Assembly: GCA_964348185.1 (NCBI GenBank)
Contig: CAYGBW010000085.1
Location: 1 to 29,101, forward strand
DNA length: 29,101 bases
Direction of reading: 5' to 3'
Source: CAYGBW01 sp964348185
GTDB lineage: Bacteria; Desulfobacterota; BSN033; WVXP01
Each line of letters begins with the position of its first letter. Positions within the stretch are counted from its first letter, which is position 1. The position numbers and the translations under genes were made by a program. This document shows positions 1-6,850 of this stretch, in pieces. Under the pieces are notes generated by a model. The model was not told the DNA's origin and did not search any database. It saw only the letters and a list, made by a program, of their open reading frames with translations.

Positions 1-3
1 CAT

Positions 4-1065
4 TCAGAAGTTGAGCTCATAGCCCAGGCTGGCAATGAAAGTGGTATCTGAATTCTCCTTTCCTGGTGCCGGCTGGCGGGTGTACGAATAGTCCAGTTCA
101 AAATTGGCAAAGAAGTTGGCGAACAGGAGGAAACGAAATCCTTGTTCGGAGAAAAGGTAGTAGGAATCGGACTCTTCCAGACTGTAGTAGAACTCGTGGA
201 GATGGAAGAACCTGATCCGCTCGGGCACAATTGCGAATTCGAAGCCCGTCGACTCACGAGCCGAGAAGTAGCTGTCGTCTTCGGCGATGTCGAAATCCTC
301 ACTGAAATAGGATACGCCAGCCTCGATGAACAGGCTGGTCCGCTCGGTATCAAAGAGCTGGTATCCTGCACCCAAGCCCATGGTGCTGCGAAGGTTTAGA
401 TCCGCGAATTCATCGGTCTCAAACAGTCCTTGGGCATAAGCATAAAGCTTTTCCGTTACGAAAAGATCATACTTGATTCTCCCAAGGGCATTTCTCTGGG
501 TCACCTCACCGTCGGTCTCTCCGTAGTTGTATTTTCCTGCTAGAGTGAGGCGATGCCGCTTGGATCGAGCCTGGAAACCAGCGGAGAAGTAAAAGGCGGC
601 TTCATCAGTATTCCCACTGGTGCTGCTTCCACCAGCAGTGAGGTTTGCCTTGTAAGTGATCGCAGGGGGCGGCGGGGAGGGGTTGATCGCCTCCAATTCA
701 TCCAGGGACATTTCGGCTGATTCACCGACCTTGACCCCGACGACTTGAATCTGACCATCCGCCGGGCAGACAGCCCGCCCAATTAAGACCTGTCCGTCTT
801 TCAATCGAACGGTCAGCTCCCTGTCAGAGGTAATACATCCCACCTCCTCTCTCTTCAACGTGACATCCCCCGCATAGGGGGTCTTCAGGGTCAAAACCTC
901 CTTTTCCATGGATACGATCTCACCCGTCAGCCGATCGCCGTTTTTGAGGCGGACCTCGTCGGCCAATGCGGGCAACACGAGGAAGAAAAGAACGAAGAGA
1001 CTAATCCACGATGGGATAGCGTGTCTTCTTGACCTGACCCATTTCAGTGACGATCCGTTATTCAT
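4..1065 (-). CDS. DUF481 family outer-membrane beta-barrel protein
   Basis: A 353-residue exported protein of the DUF481 (YdiY-like, 'salt-induced outer membrane protein') type. Residues 1-35 form a signal peptide: a basic start, a hydrophobic stretch ISLFVLFFLVLPALA, and a likely cut before DEV. Residues 36 to about 130 are a small beta-rich domain beginning DEVRLKNGDRLTGEI, then a proline-rich linker (PSPPPP), then a C-terminal half rich in alternating aromatic strands. The last residue is Phe (LGYELNF), the usual BAM-recognition signature of outer-membrane barrels. I chose the ATG at 1065 because GGAGGA lies just upstream. An in-frame GTG at 1083 would place that ribosome-binding site inside the gene. 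The start overlaps the nth stop (ATGA), so the two are probably translationally coupled. The family's molecular function is not established. An ATG immediately after the stop (positions 3-1) could begin another gene outside the window. Confidence 0.85.
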   Translation of the reverse strand: MNNGSSLKWVRSRRHAIPSWISLFVLFFLVLPALADEVRLKNGDRLTGEIVSMEKEVLTLKTPYAGDVTLKREEVGCITSDRELTVRLKDGQVLIGRAVCPADGQIQVVGVKVGESAEMSLDELEAINPSPPPPAITYKANLTAGGSSTSGNTDEAAFYFSAGFQARSKRHRLTLAGKYNYGETDGEVTQRNALGRIKYDLFVTEKLYAYAQGLFETDEFADLNLRSTMGLGAGYQLFDTERTSLFIEAGVSYFSEDFDIAEDDSYFSARESTGFEFAIVPERIRFFHLHEFYYSLEESDSYYLFSEQGFRFLLFANFFANFELDYSYTRQPAPGKENSDTTFIASLGYELNF

Positions 1066-1715
1066 TTTGGTTCCTCCTTCCACCGAATGCCCTCATCGCA
1101 GAGATCAACGATTTTGCATTGGTCGTGTTTCGGCTTTCGGGCCACACAGATGGCCCTCCCGTGAAGAATCAAGAGATTGGAGAGTAGGGTCCACTGAGAC
1201 TTGGGGACGACTTCCATGAGATCAAACTCGATCTTTTGGGGATCGGTTTTTCGACTCAGGCCGATCAAGTTGACTAACCGTTTGACGTGGGTATCCACAA
1301 CAATCCCTGGAATCCCGAAGGCCTCTCCGAGAATAAGATTGGCGGTCTTTCTCCCGATCCCCGGAAGGGAGATGAGATCCTCCAGCTTGGCCGGGACCTC
1401 CCCGTTGAATCGATTGACCAGCTCAGCGGAGAGGCTCTTGATGGCCTTGGCCTTGTTTCTAAAGAATCCCGTGGGACGGATGTCCTCCTCCAGTTCACTC
1501 AAATCGGCTTCTCCATAATCCCAGGCAGATCTGTACTTCTCAAAGAGGCCTTCGGTAACCCTGTTGACCCGTTCGTCCGTGCATTGGGCTGAAAGAACGG
1601 TGGCCACTAGAAGTTCCAGAGGATTACGGAAACGAAGGGCCGTTTTGGCATTGGGATACTCTCCTTTTAAAATCTCGATGATTTCGACCACCCTCTCGTG
1701 ATTGCCTTTACCCAT
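1062..1715 (-). CDS. nth: endonuclease III (DNA glycosylase/AP lyase)
   Basis: A 217-residue HhH-GPD base-excision repair enzyme that removes oxidised pyrimidines and cleaves AP sites. The helix-hairpin-helix reads LPGIGRKTAN with catalytic Lys123, and the catalytic Asp141 lies in VVDTH. Length matches the family (about 211 in E. coli). The C-terminal iron-sulfur loop is odd. The classical ligand set is C-x6-C-x2-C-x5-C, but here it reads Cys190-x6-His197-x2-Cys200-x5-Cys206, so the second cysteine is replaced by histidine (codon CAC). The cluster may be His-ligated or destabilised. The stop codon overlaps the start of the DUF481 gene downstream. The start is the ATG at 1715, preceded by a GGAGG-like sequence. 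Identity is confident; the effect of the His substitution is unknown. Confidence 0.95.
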   Translation of the reverse strand: MGKGNHERVVEIIEILKGEYPNAKTALRFRNPLELLVATVLSAQCTDERVNRVTEGLFEKYRSAWDYGEADLSELEEDIRPTGFFRNKAKAIKSLSAELVNRFNGEVPAKLEDLISLPGIGRKTANLILGEAFGIPGIVVDTHVKRLVNLIGLSRKTDPQKIEFDLMEVVPKSQWTLLSNLLILHGRAICVARKPKHDQCKIVDLCDEGIRWKEEPK

Positions 1716-1739
1716 TCTGGCCTCCTCTGCTGACAGATC

Positions 1740-1780
1740 GGGAACTTCGTTCCCTTGAAGACCGTCCCGCTGCGCGGGAC
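1740..1780. repeat. Pair of short palindromes in the 1716-2105 intergenic region
   Basis: Two perfect hairpins lie side by side upstream of nth: GGGAAC-TTC-GTTCCC (1740-1754) and GTCCCGC-TGC-GCGGGAC (1764-1780). Similar GC-rich palindromes recur at 3361-3380 and 3492-3509, so these look like a dispersed intergenic repeat class and not a gene-specific control element. The rest of 1716-2105 holds the terminator at 1981-2007 and no coding region I would accept. Confidence 0.55.
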
Positions 1781-1980
1781 TCGAGGCAGGGAGACAAAAG
1801 GCGAAGCCTAGCCGCTCCCGCGTCGGGCGGAGCCCATTTGGGCGAAGTGCTCCTCAACCGTAGCGGTCCTTCCCCCTCAATCCGGTTCTCTTCTTTAGAT
1901 AGCACAGTAAGGTGGGCCATGTCTAGAGGCGCCGGGGGTAGAGTTTCGGGTGGGGCCATGGACTCTGGTTGCAGAGAAAA

Positions 1981-2007
1981 CAAGGCAGGCCATAAGGACC
2001 TGCCTTT
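1981..2007 (-). terminator. Rho-independent terminator of the substrate-binding protein gene
   Basis: An 8-bp perfect stem, AAGGCAGG paired with CCTGCCTT (arms 1982-1989 and 1999-2006, 9-nt loop). On the minus strand it is followed by GTTTTCTC. It lies about 100 bp beyond the stop codon of the gene at 2106-3299 and would end that transcript before nth. Confidence 0.7.
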
Positions 2008-2105
2008 CAGCGAGACAGAATCTACCCGGGTCTTGATTTTAGCTTACCTGATTCCAGCCACCTCGCGGCCAGGCTCAGAAGGTCCGGCAAACCGAATTCC
2101 AGAGA

Positions 2106-3299
2106 TCACGGCCAATTTGGCTTTGGAAATAGAAGCGTTTCAGTGGCCATCTCAGGGGGCCAAACGATTTCGAGTTCTCCTTTCTGCCACTGAAGCCACA
2201 TACTCGGTGTTTCTAGGTTTTCCGATCCTGTGAACTTGATGGGGCCATTGATGGTGCTAAATGTCTGAGAGGCAATGACGTCCCGAATCTTCTGTCTGTC
2301 CAAACTCCCGGCTTTCTCAATCGCCTGCTCCAAGATCTGACATCCGATGTAGCTGAGGGATGTATCGAGGTAGTCTGGATTCTTGTTCCACCGGGCCCTA
2401 TATCGATCAAAGAACTCCCGGGCGCCAGGCCAATTTCCTTTCGGACTCCAGTGGCCCTGAGTAATGAGTCCTTCCGTAGCGGGTCCGAACTTCTCATGGA
2501 ACCCGATGATGGCTGGACCGATCAACTCCATAAACAGTTTCGGATTGAGGTTGGCTTCCTGGGCCTGTGCTGTCATCAGAAAGGAGTCTGCGGGATAGGT
2601 TAAAGCGATCACAACATCCGGGTTCTTTGCTTTGACCTCGGCGAGGAGGATTGTCATATCGTTTATCCCCATGGGATAGTCTTTCTTCAAAACAACGGGG
2701 ATCCCTGCCGCCTCCAGAGTCGGTTCGAGGAATTGGAGATTCTCCCGTGGAAAGAGATCCTGGAGATAGAGGATCGCGGCCGTCTTAATCTGGGGTTTCT
2801 GAGCCTTCAGCATTTCCACAAAGGCCTCCATCTGACGGTCCGGTATGCAGGCCGTAATGAACCAGAAATAGGAGCTTCTGAGTTCCCTCAATTTTACTGA
2901 GGCCGCTGTCGTGCCGATCATCGGGATCTTGTATTTTTCGGACAAAGGGACAATGGCGAAATGTATGGTTGTCCCCCAAGGGGTCAGAACAAGATCGACC
3001 TTGTCCTCCGTGATCAGTTTTTCGTAGACCCTTACGGCCACGTCAGGTTGGCTCTTGTCGTCGTAGTAGATCAGTTCCACAGGGAGCCTCTTGTTGAGAT
3101 CCTTGACAAAGATACCTCCCTTCTCATTGATTTCTTCACTCCAGAGGATGTAGGGGTTCATTTGACTTTCGGCCCCAGCCGAGTAGATCCCGCTCAAGGC
3201 CATGGAAAAGCCAATCCGAATCTTCTCCTTCGCCAGGACTCCACAGACGAAGGAGAGGGAAAGAGAGAATCCTAGCACCAGACACCAATACTTCTTCAT
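2106..3299 (-). CDS. ABC transporter substrate-binding protein, LivK/amide-binding type (Peripla_BP_6)
   Basis: A 397-residue periplasmic binding protein of the branched-chain amino acid/amide/urea class. A signal peptide (MKKYWCLVLGFSLSLSFVCGVLA) is followed by KIRIGFSMALSGIYSAG, the typical first strand and ligand-loop region of type I periplasmic binding folds. The EEINEKGGI and PVELIYYDD segments are characteristic. AAAGGAG lies upstream of the ATG at 3299. No permease or ATPase gene is next to it, so it is an orphan that may feed the liv system at 15.2-18.6 kb or another transporter. A terminator follows. The ligand cannot be told from sequence. Many environmental anaerobes carry large sets of such proteins for aromatic or carboxylic acids. 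Confidence 0.88.
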   Translation of the reverse strand: MKKYWCLVLGFSLSLSFVCGVLAKEKIRIGFSMALSGIYSAGAESQMNPYILWSEEINEKGGIFVKDLNKRLPVELIYYDDKSQPDVAVRVYEKLITEDKVDLVLTPWGTTIHFAIVPLSEKYKIPMIGTTAASVKLRELRSSYFWFITACIPDRQMEAFVEMLKAQKPQIKTAAILYLQDLFPRENLQFLEPTLEAAGIPVVLKKDYPMGINDMTILLAEVKAKNPDVVIALTYPADSFLMTAQAQEANLNPKLFMELIGPAIIGFHEKFGPATEGLITQGHWSPKGNWPGAREFFDRYRARWNKNPDYLDTSLSYIGCQILEQAIEKAGSLDRQKIRDVIASQTFSTINGPIKFTGSENLETPSMWLQWQKGELEIVWPPEMATETLLFPKPNWP

Positions 3300-3360
3300 G
3301 TTTTAACTCTCCTTTCTACAGCTCTACAGGTGGATCAATTCACTCGCCTTCGCCAGAATG

Positions 3361-3509
3361 CCCCGTTCGGAAGCACGGGGATGATCAGCCTTCGCCGGAG
3401 GCTTCGGCCTGACAGGTCAGCCTCCGCCAAAGGCTTTGGCCCGACAAGGATGGCGAGGCGAGTTCCGCTCTGCTGAAAAAATGAAAGATGCCCCGCGCGG
3501 GAGCGCGGG
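3361..3509. repeat. Palindromes and a 32-33 bp tandem repeat in the 3300-3676 intergenic region
   Basis: This gene-free stretch holds a hairpin CCCCGT/ACGGGG (3361-3380), two tandem copies of a degenerate 32-33 bp unit (3385-3416 and 3417-3449, both running TCAGCCT-CGCC-AGGCTT-GGCC-GACA), and a second hairpin CCCGCGC/GCGCGGG (3492-3509). I see no open frame worth calling. The remaining part, up to the amidohydrolase stop at 3677, shows a T-run on the plus strand without a convincing stem. Confidence 0.6.
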
Positions 3510-3676
3510 AAGCTTCACTTCAAAACTCCTTTCACCCCCTTTCAAGCACCCCACAGGGCCGGTTTTTTTGCTGCCAAGTTCGTGTCACGGAAGGTGAATC
3601 CCTGAGCGAACAGCTTCTTCTCTAGGGAAGATGCCCTACTTCACCGTGTTCAACGCTGTCTCTGTTGAATCCCGAA

Positions 3677-5209
3677 TCAACTCGTCTCGATTGGGGGCCT
3701 GCGCAACGGAATGGATCCTCCGGGCACGCTACGCTCAGCCGCCTCAAAGTGCAGCTGACGAAGGTATGGTTCCAAACGCTCTGCCCCCCGCTGCATCTGC
3801 GGTAGATAGTCGCGAACAAATCGCTCGGCAGCTTCTCGGATTTCCTCCTTGAGCACCTCTTCGTCAATCGTAAGGATCTTGCGCTCCCGCATGACGATCC
3901 GGCCATCGATGATGGAGGTCCTTACAGCCTCGGACGTAACGGCGAAGGCAAGCTGCTGCACCGGCTTGTTAAGTGGAATAAAGCCCCAGTGCGTGCGGTC
4001 GAGCAGAATGACATCCCCTTTCTTGCCGGGCTCCAGGCTCCCAACCTCGTTCTCCATGAGGCCGCTCCGAGCGCCCCCATAAGTCGCCATCCTGAACACT
4101 TCCCTGGCAGAGACCCACTCTTGAAAGTCGTGTGTGCCGATTTTGTGGATGAGACTCGCAACTCGAATGGCTTCGATCAGGTCAGCCGTATCACTCGATG
4201 TCATGCCATCCGTACCCAGCCCGATGTTGACCCCGGCCTTGAGGTACCTACGGATTGGGCAGACCCCACTGCCCAGTTTCAAGTTGCTGAGGGGGTTGTG
4301 GACGATCGAGCAATCCTGCTCGGCCAACAGATCAATGTCACGGTCGGTAACCCAGATCGCATGGATGAGCGTCATCCGCCGATTGAGCAGCCCAAGGTCG
4401 TGGAGGTATTGAACCATCGTCTTGCCATAGAACTCCCGGCTCTGCACGGCTTGAGCTTTGGTTTCCAGCACGTGAGTATGAATCGGTATGTTGTGTTGTT
4501 CAGAAAGCTGATTCACTTCCTGAAGCAACTCCACGGTGCACCGCTGCGGACCACAGGGCGCCAGAATGATGCGGAGGCGATCTCCGCAGCCGTGCCATTT
4601 CTCGAAATGATGGTTGAACAGGTCAATCTGCTCCTTGGTGGTGAGCAATGGGAGAGCGTTCAACTCGTCCTGGACCTGCGCCGGCATAATCCCCTTCAGG
4701 GAGGGAAGGCATTCCAGAAATGGCTTGTCCCATAGATTGGTGGTTACCCATGCCCGTAGACCGGAATCTGCATAGGCCTGCATCGCCCTGTCAACCGCAT
4801 CAGGCGTTGCCGGAGGATAGACGATGTCGTCCTGCAAACTGGTCACGCCCGACCGAATGGATTCGATGGCGCATACCATAGCACGAAGGTAGTGCTCTCG
4901 CTCAGAGAGGATCGGGAATCCAAAGGGCGTGTAACACTGGAGCAGCCACAAGTCCAGGGGCAGGTTGTCATAGGCCCCCTGCTCAAAGCTTTCATTCGAA
5001 TGCATGTGGGCGTTGATCAAGCCTGGCATGACGATCGCACCGCTCCCGTCGATGACCTCGATATTCGGGGCCTTCGCTTCAGGCATCTCGGCCACACCTG
5101 GACCGACTGCAACGATTCGATCGTCCCTCATCAGCACATCGGCATTGTCGTACTCCCGGTTTTCACTGTCACCTGTAATGACATAGCCATTCTTGATCAA
5201 GATCGACAT
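3677..5209 (-). CDS. Amidohydrolase/deaminase of the COG0402 (SsnA/MtaD/TrzN) group
   Basis: A 510-residue metal-dependent hydrolase of the amidohydrolase superfamily, in the subgroup containing S-adenosylhomocysteine/guanine deaminases and triazine hydrolases. Visible metal ligands are His68 and His70 (INAHMHSNE), His246 with the adjacent acid Glu249 (HTHVLET), His283 (LIHAIW) and Asp334 (GTDGMTSS). This is the single-metal pattern of the group. The N-terminal beta-sandwich starts ILIKNGYVITGD and closes with GKKGDVILLD near the C-terminus, as expected. The C-terminal tail of about 50 residues is long. The start at 5209 has an AGAGGA-type ribosome-binding site. It stands alone on the minus strand, so context gives no substrate. 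Deamination or dechlorination of a nucleobase- or triazine-like compound is the family expectation, not a reading. Confidence 0.88.
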   Translation of the reverse strand: MSILIKNGYVITGDSENREYDNADVLMRDDRIVAVGPGVAEMPEAKAPNIEVIDGSGAIVMPGLINAHMHSNESFEQGAYDNLPLDLWLLQCYTPFGFPILSEREHYLRAMVCAIESIRSGVTSLQDDIVYPPATPDAVDRAMQAYADSGLRAWVTTNLWDKPFLECLPSLKGIMPAQVQDELNALPLLTTKEQIDLFNHHFEKWHGCGDRLRIILAPCGPQRCTVELLQEVNQLSEQHNIPIHTHVLETKAQAVQSREFYGKTMVQYLHDLGLLNRRMTLIHAIWVTDRDIDLLAEQDCSIVHNPLSNLKLGSGVCPIRRYLKAGVNIGLGTDGMTSSDTADLIEAIRVASLIHKIGTHDFQEWVSAREVFRMATYGGARSGLMENEVGSLEPGKKGDVILLDRTHWGFIPLNKPVQQLAFAVTSEAVRTSIIDGRIVMRERKILTIDEEVLKEEIREAAERFVRDYLPQMQRGAERLEPYLRQLHFEAAERSVPGGSIPLRRPPIETS

Positions 5210-5437
5210 GATGTCCTCTCAGATCATGAATCCTGCGCACGGGATGGAGGCATTGGGTCCATCTCTCTCCTCGATCTTCTTTCACCGGTAAGTCCTTGGA
5301 AAAACATAATAAAACGACTGCTATTCAATGCTTTCCCTTCATACCATCAACCCAGAGGGTTGTCAAGGATTCCCGAAGCTGGAGTTTCCTGAGTTTTTGG
5401 CTTCCATTTATCGAACTGTGCCTCAAATCCCTTCGCG

Positions 5438-5508
5438 CGGGTGGGGATAAACCCCACCCCTACGATTATCTATGCTGCTCGATGTAGGGGCGGGTCTATC
5501 CCCGCCCG
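5438..5508. repeat. Near-perfect 25-bp inverted repeat in the 5210-5737 intergenic region
   Basis: The left arm at 5438-5463 and the right arm at 5484-5508 match as inverted copies with only a few differences. Both read CGGG-GGGGATA-ACCC-CCCCTAC on their own strand, with a 20-nt spacer. The short flanks (CCCTTCG) are also inverted. It looks like a mobile palindromic repeat (REP/MITE-like) or could form a large transcript hairpin. The divergent intergenic region 5210-5737 otherwise contains no gene that I can support. Confidence 0.65.
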
Positions 5509-5737
5509 AAGGGCGAGTTTCGGGGACGAAGTGGCGTGCAAGCACTCAATCGCCAGAAGGGACTCTTAGATTTGTCAAAAACCTTTGGGAAATGGGAAAA
5601 GGGGATTGGGCCAGACTTCATTCCTCTGAAAGGGCTTCATGTAAAGGCTAGCCAGGATTGTGGCTTTTTGTCTGATTTTGTAATACCATTTGATTGTCAC
5701 TTCCGTCGATGGTATGGCACAACAGAGGGAGGTCGTC

Positions 5738-6010
5738 ATGAACGGACGCGAAGGCCTTCAGGTCAACATCTTGGATCTGTACAAGGCATTTACTCCGATG
5801 ATTGCATCGCAACTCCTCGGCGCTTACTATACCTTTCTCTCCCATTGCCGCGTCCAAGGGGATCAGCGGCCAGATGCGGAGATTTTCAAGGACGTTCTTT
5901 CGGACTTCGTGACCGTGTCCAGCTTGGTTGAAAAATCTATCGATAGCCTGGACCAGATCGACTCGGAGCAGCTGCTGGTTCAGATGAAAACCCTCAAGCC
6001 AAACACTTAG
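5738..6010 (+). CDS. Small conserved-looking protein of unknown function upstream of archease
   Basis: A 90-residue acidic, probably all-helical protein (ILDLYKAFTPMIASQLLGAYY, then FKDVLSDFVTVSSLVEKSIDSL). It has no cysteine pair, signal peptide or membrane segment. I chose the ATG at 5738 because GAGGGAGG lies 5-6 bases upstream; the frame is open further back to 5690 but with no such signal. Its stop is 27 bp before archease, so it is probably co-transcribed with archease and perhaps rtcB. I do not recognise the family. The position suggests, but does not prove, a link to RNA repair. Confidence 0.65.
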   Translation: MNGREGLQVNILDLYKAFTPMIASQLLGAYYTFLSHCRVQGDQRPDAEIFKDVLSDFVTVSSLVEKSIDSLDQIDSEQLLVQMKTLKPNT

Positions 6011-6037
6011 GATATCGCTGATCCTTGGAGCCGGAAG

Positions 6038-6454
6038 ATGAAGCGGTTCAGGTTTCTGAACCATACGGGCGATCTTGCCCTAGAGATCTATGGTCAAGGC
6101 CTGGCCGATCTCTTCGAGAACGCCGGGGAGGCGCTATTCCAGGTGATTACAGATCCATCGAAAGTGCAGGAGAAGGTCGAAAAAGAGATTGTCCTGCCCT
6201 ATGAGGACCTGGAAACCCTGATGGTGGACTGGCTGGGTGAACTTGTCTACCTCCACGATGTGGAGGGGCTTCTCCTGCGGCGCTTTGAAGTGGGAAAGGT
6301 GGAAGATGGGCGTTTTGAGGCCAAGTGCTGGGGGGAGTCTTTTCAGGAGGGACAACACATCATTCGGACAGGGGTGAAGGCTGTGACGTTTCATCAACTT
6401 GAGGTCAGGGAGCTGGGAGGCAGATGGCGGGCGAGGGTGGTTCTGGATCTTTAA
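6038..6454 (+). CDS. Archease (RtcB activator)
   Basis: A 138-residue archease, the small metal-binding protein that speeds guanylylation and turnover of the RNA ligase RtcB. Family hallmarks are visible: FLNHTGDLALEIYG at the N-terminus (Asp12 in the metal site), LFENAGEALFQV, the LETLMVDWLGELVYLHD helix, VTFHQLEV, and the C-terminal VVLDL carrying the conserved Asp137. Length is normal for the family. GGAGCCGGAAG precedes the ATG. It lies on the same strand as and upstream of rtcB, separated by about 400 bp of repeat-like DNA. Archease-RtcB pairing is a known conserved neighbourhood, which supports both calls. Confidence 0.93.
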   Translation: MKRFRFLNHTGDLALEIYGQGLADLFENAGEALFQVITDPSKVQEKVEKEIVLPYEDLETLMVDWLGELVYLHDVEGLLLRRFEVGKVEDGRFEAKCWGESFQEGQHIIRTGVKAVTFHQLEVRELGGRWRARVVLDL

Positions 6455-6464
6455 CGATCAGAAC

Positions 6465-6834
6465 GTTCCCTTCGGCATGGCTCAGGGCAGGCGATCGCTT
6501 CGCTTGTTCGACCGGCTTCGCTTGCGGTTTAGGGATTTGGTCGGTCGCATCAGGTCGAGATCTAGAACAAATCGAAGGATTGGAATGTTCAAGAAGCCGT
6601 TCACCCTGTTCAAATCGTTTAACCGCTCGCCTTCGGCGACCTCGTTCGAATCGCCCAAGCCCGTTCAAACTGTTCCCTTCGATCGGACTCAGGGCAAGCG
6701 GGCCGCTCGATCATCCAGCTATGCTGGATTCGTTCGAAACGTAAAAGCAGAGTGATTACCTCTCCACGACTTGAACGTTTTGTACGAGCGAGGCTTGGCC
6801 TCGTGATCGAACAAGGGCAGCGATCGAACGTTTT
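6465..6834. repeat. Repeat-rich spacer between archease and rtcB
   Basis: The spacer 6455-6850 contains two diverged copies of a GTTCCCTTCG-GGCTCAGGGC-type repeat (starting about 6465 and 6671) and two copies of GAACGTTTTG (about 6772 and 6826). There are also many short TTCGAAC/GATCGAAC palindromic pieces. Similar CTTCGACT-GCTCAGGA units occur at 10698-10760. No acceptable open frame is present. The 3' end provides the GGGGGAGG ribosome-binding site of rtcB (6835-6842). Confidence 0.5.
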
Positions 6835-6850
6835 GGGGGAGGTTGTTAGC

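Noticed and set aside
1708..1983. 91-codon minus-strand open frame upstream of nth
   Set aside because: It starts inside the terminator, runs across two palindromes, overlaps the nth start and has a low-complexity Arg/Ser/Pro-rich translation.
3385..3449. CRISPR array
   Set aside because: Only two units exist, they are directly adjacent with no spacers, and no cas gene is nearby.
3545..3575. Plus-strand terminator ending in a run of seven T
   Set aside because: The preceding stem is only CCC/GGG and no plus-strand gene lies upstream.
3989..4735. 248-codon plus-strand open frame
   Set aside because: It lies fully antisense to the amidohydrolase, whose metal-binding motifs are intact; the antisense translation has no recognisable pattern.
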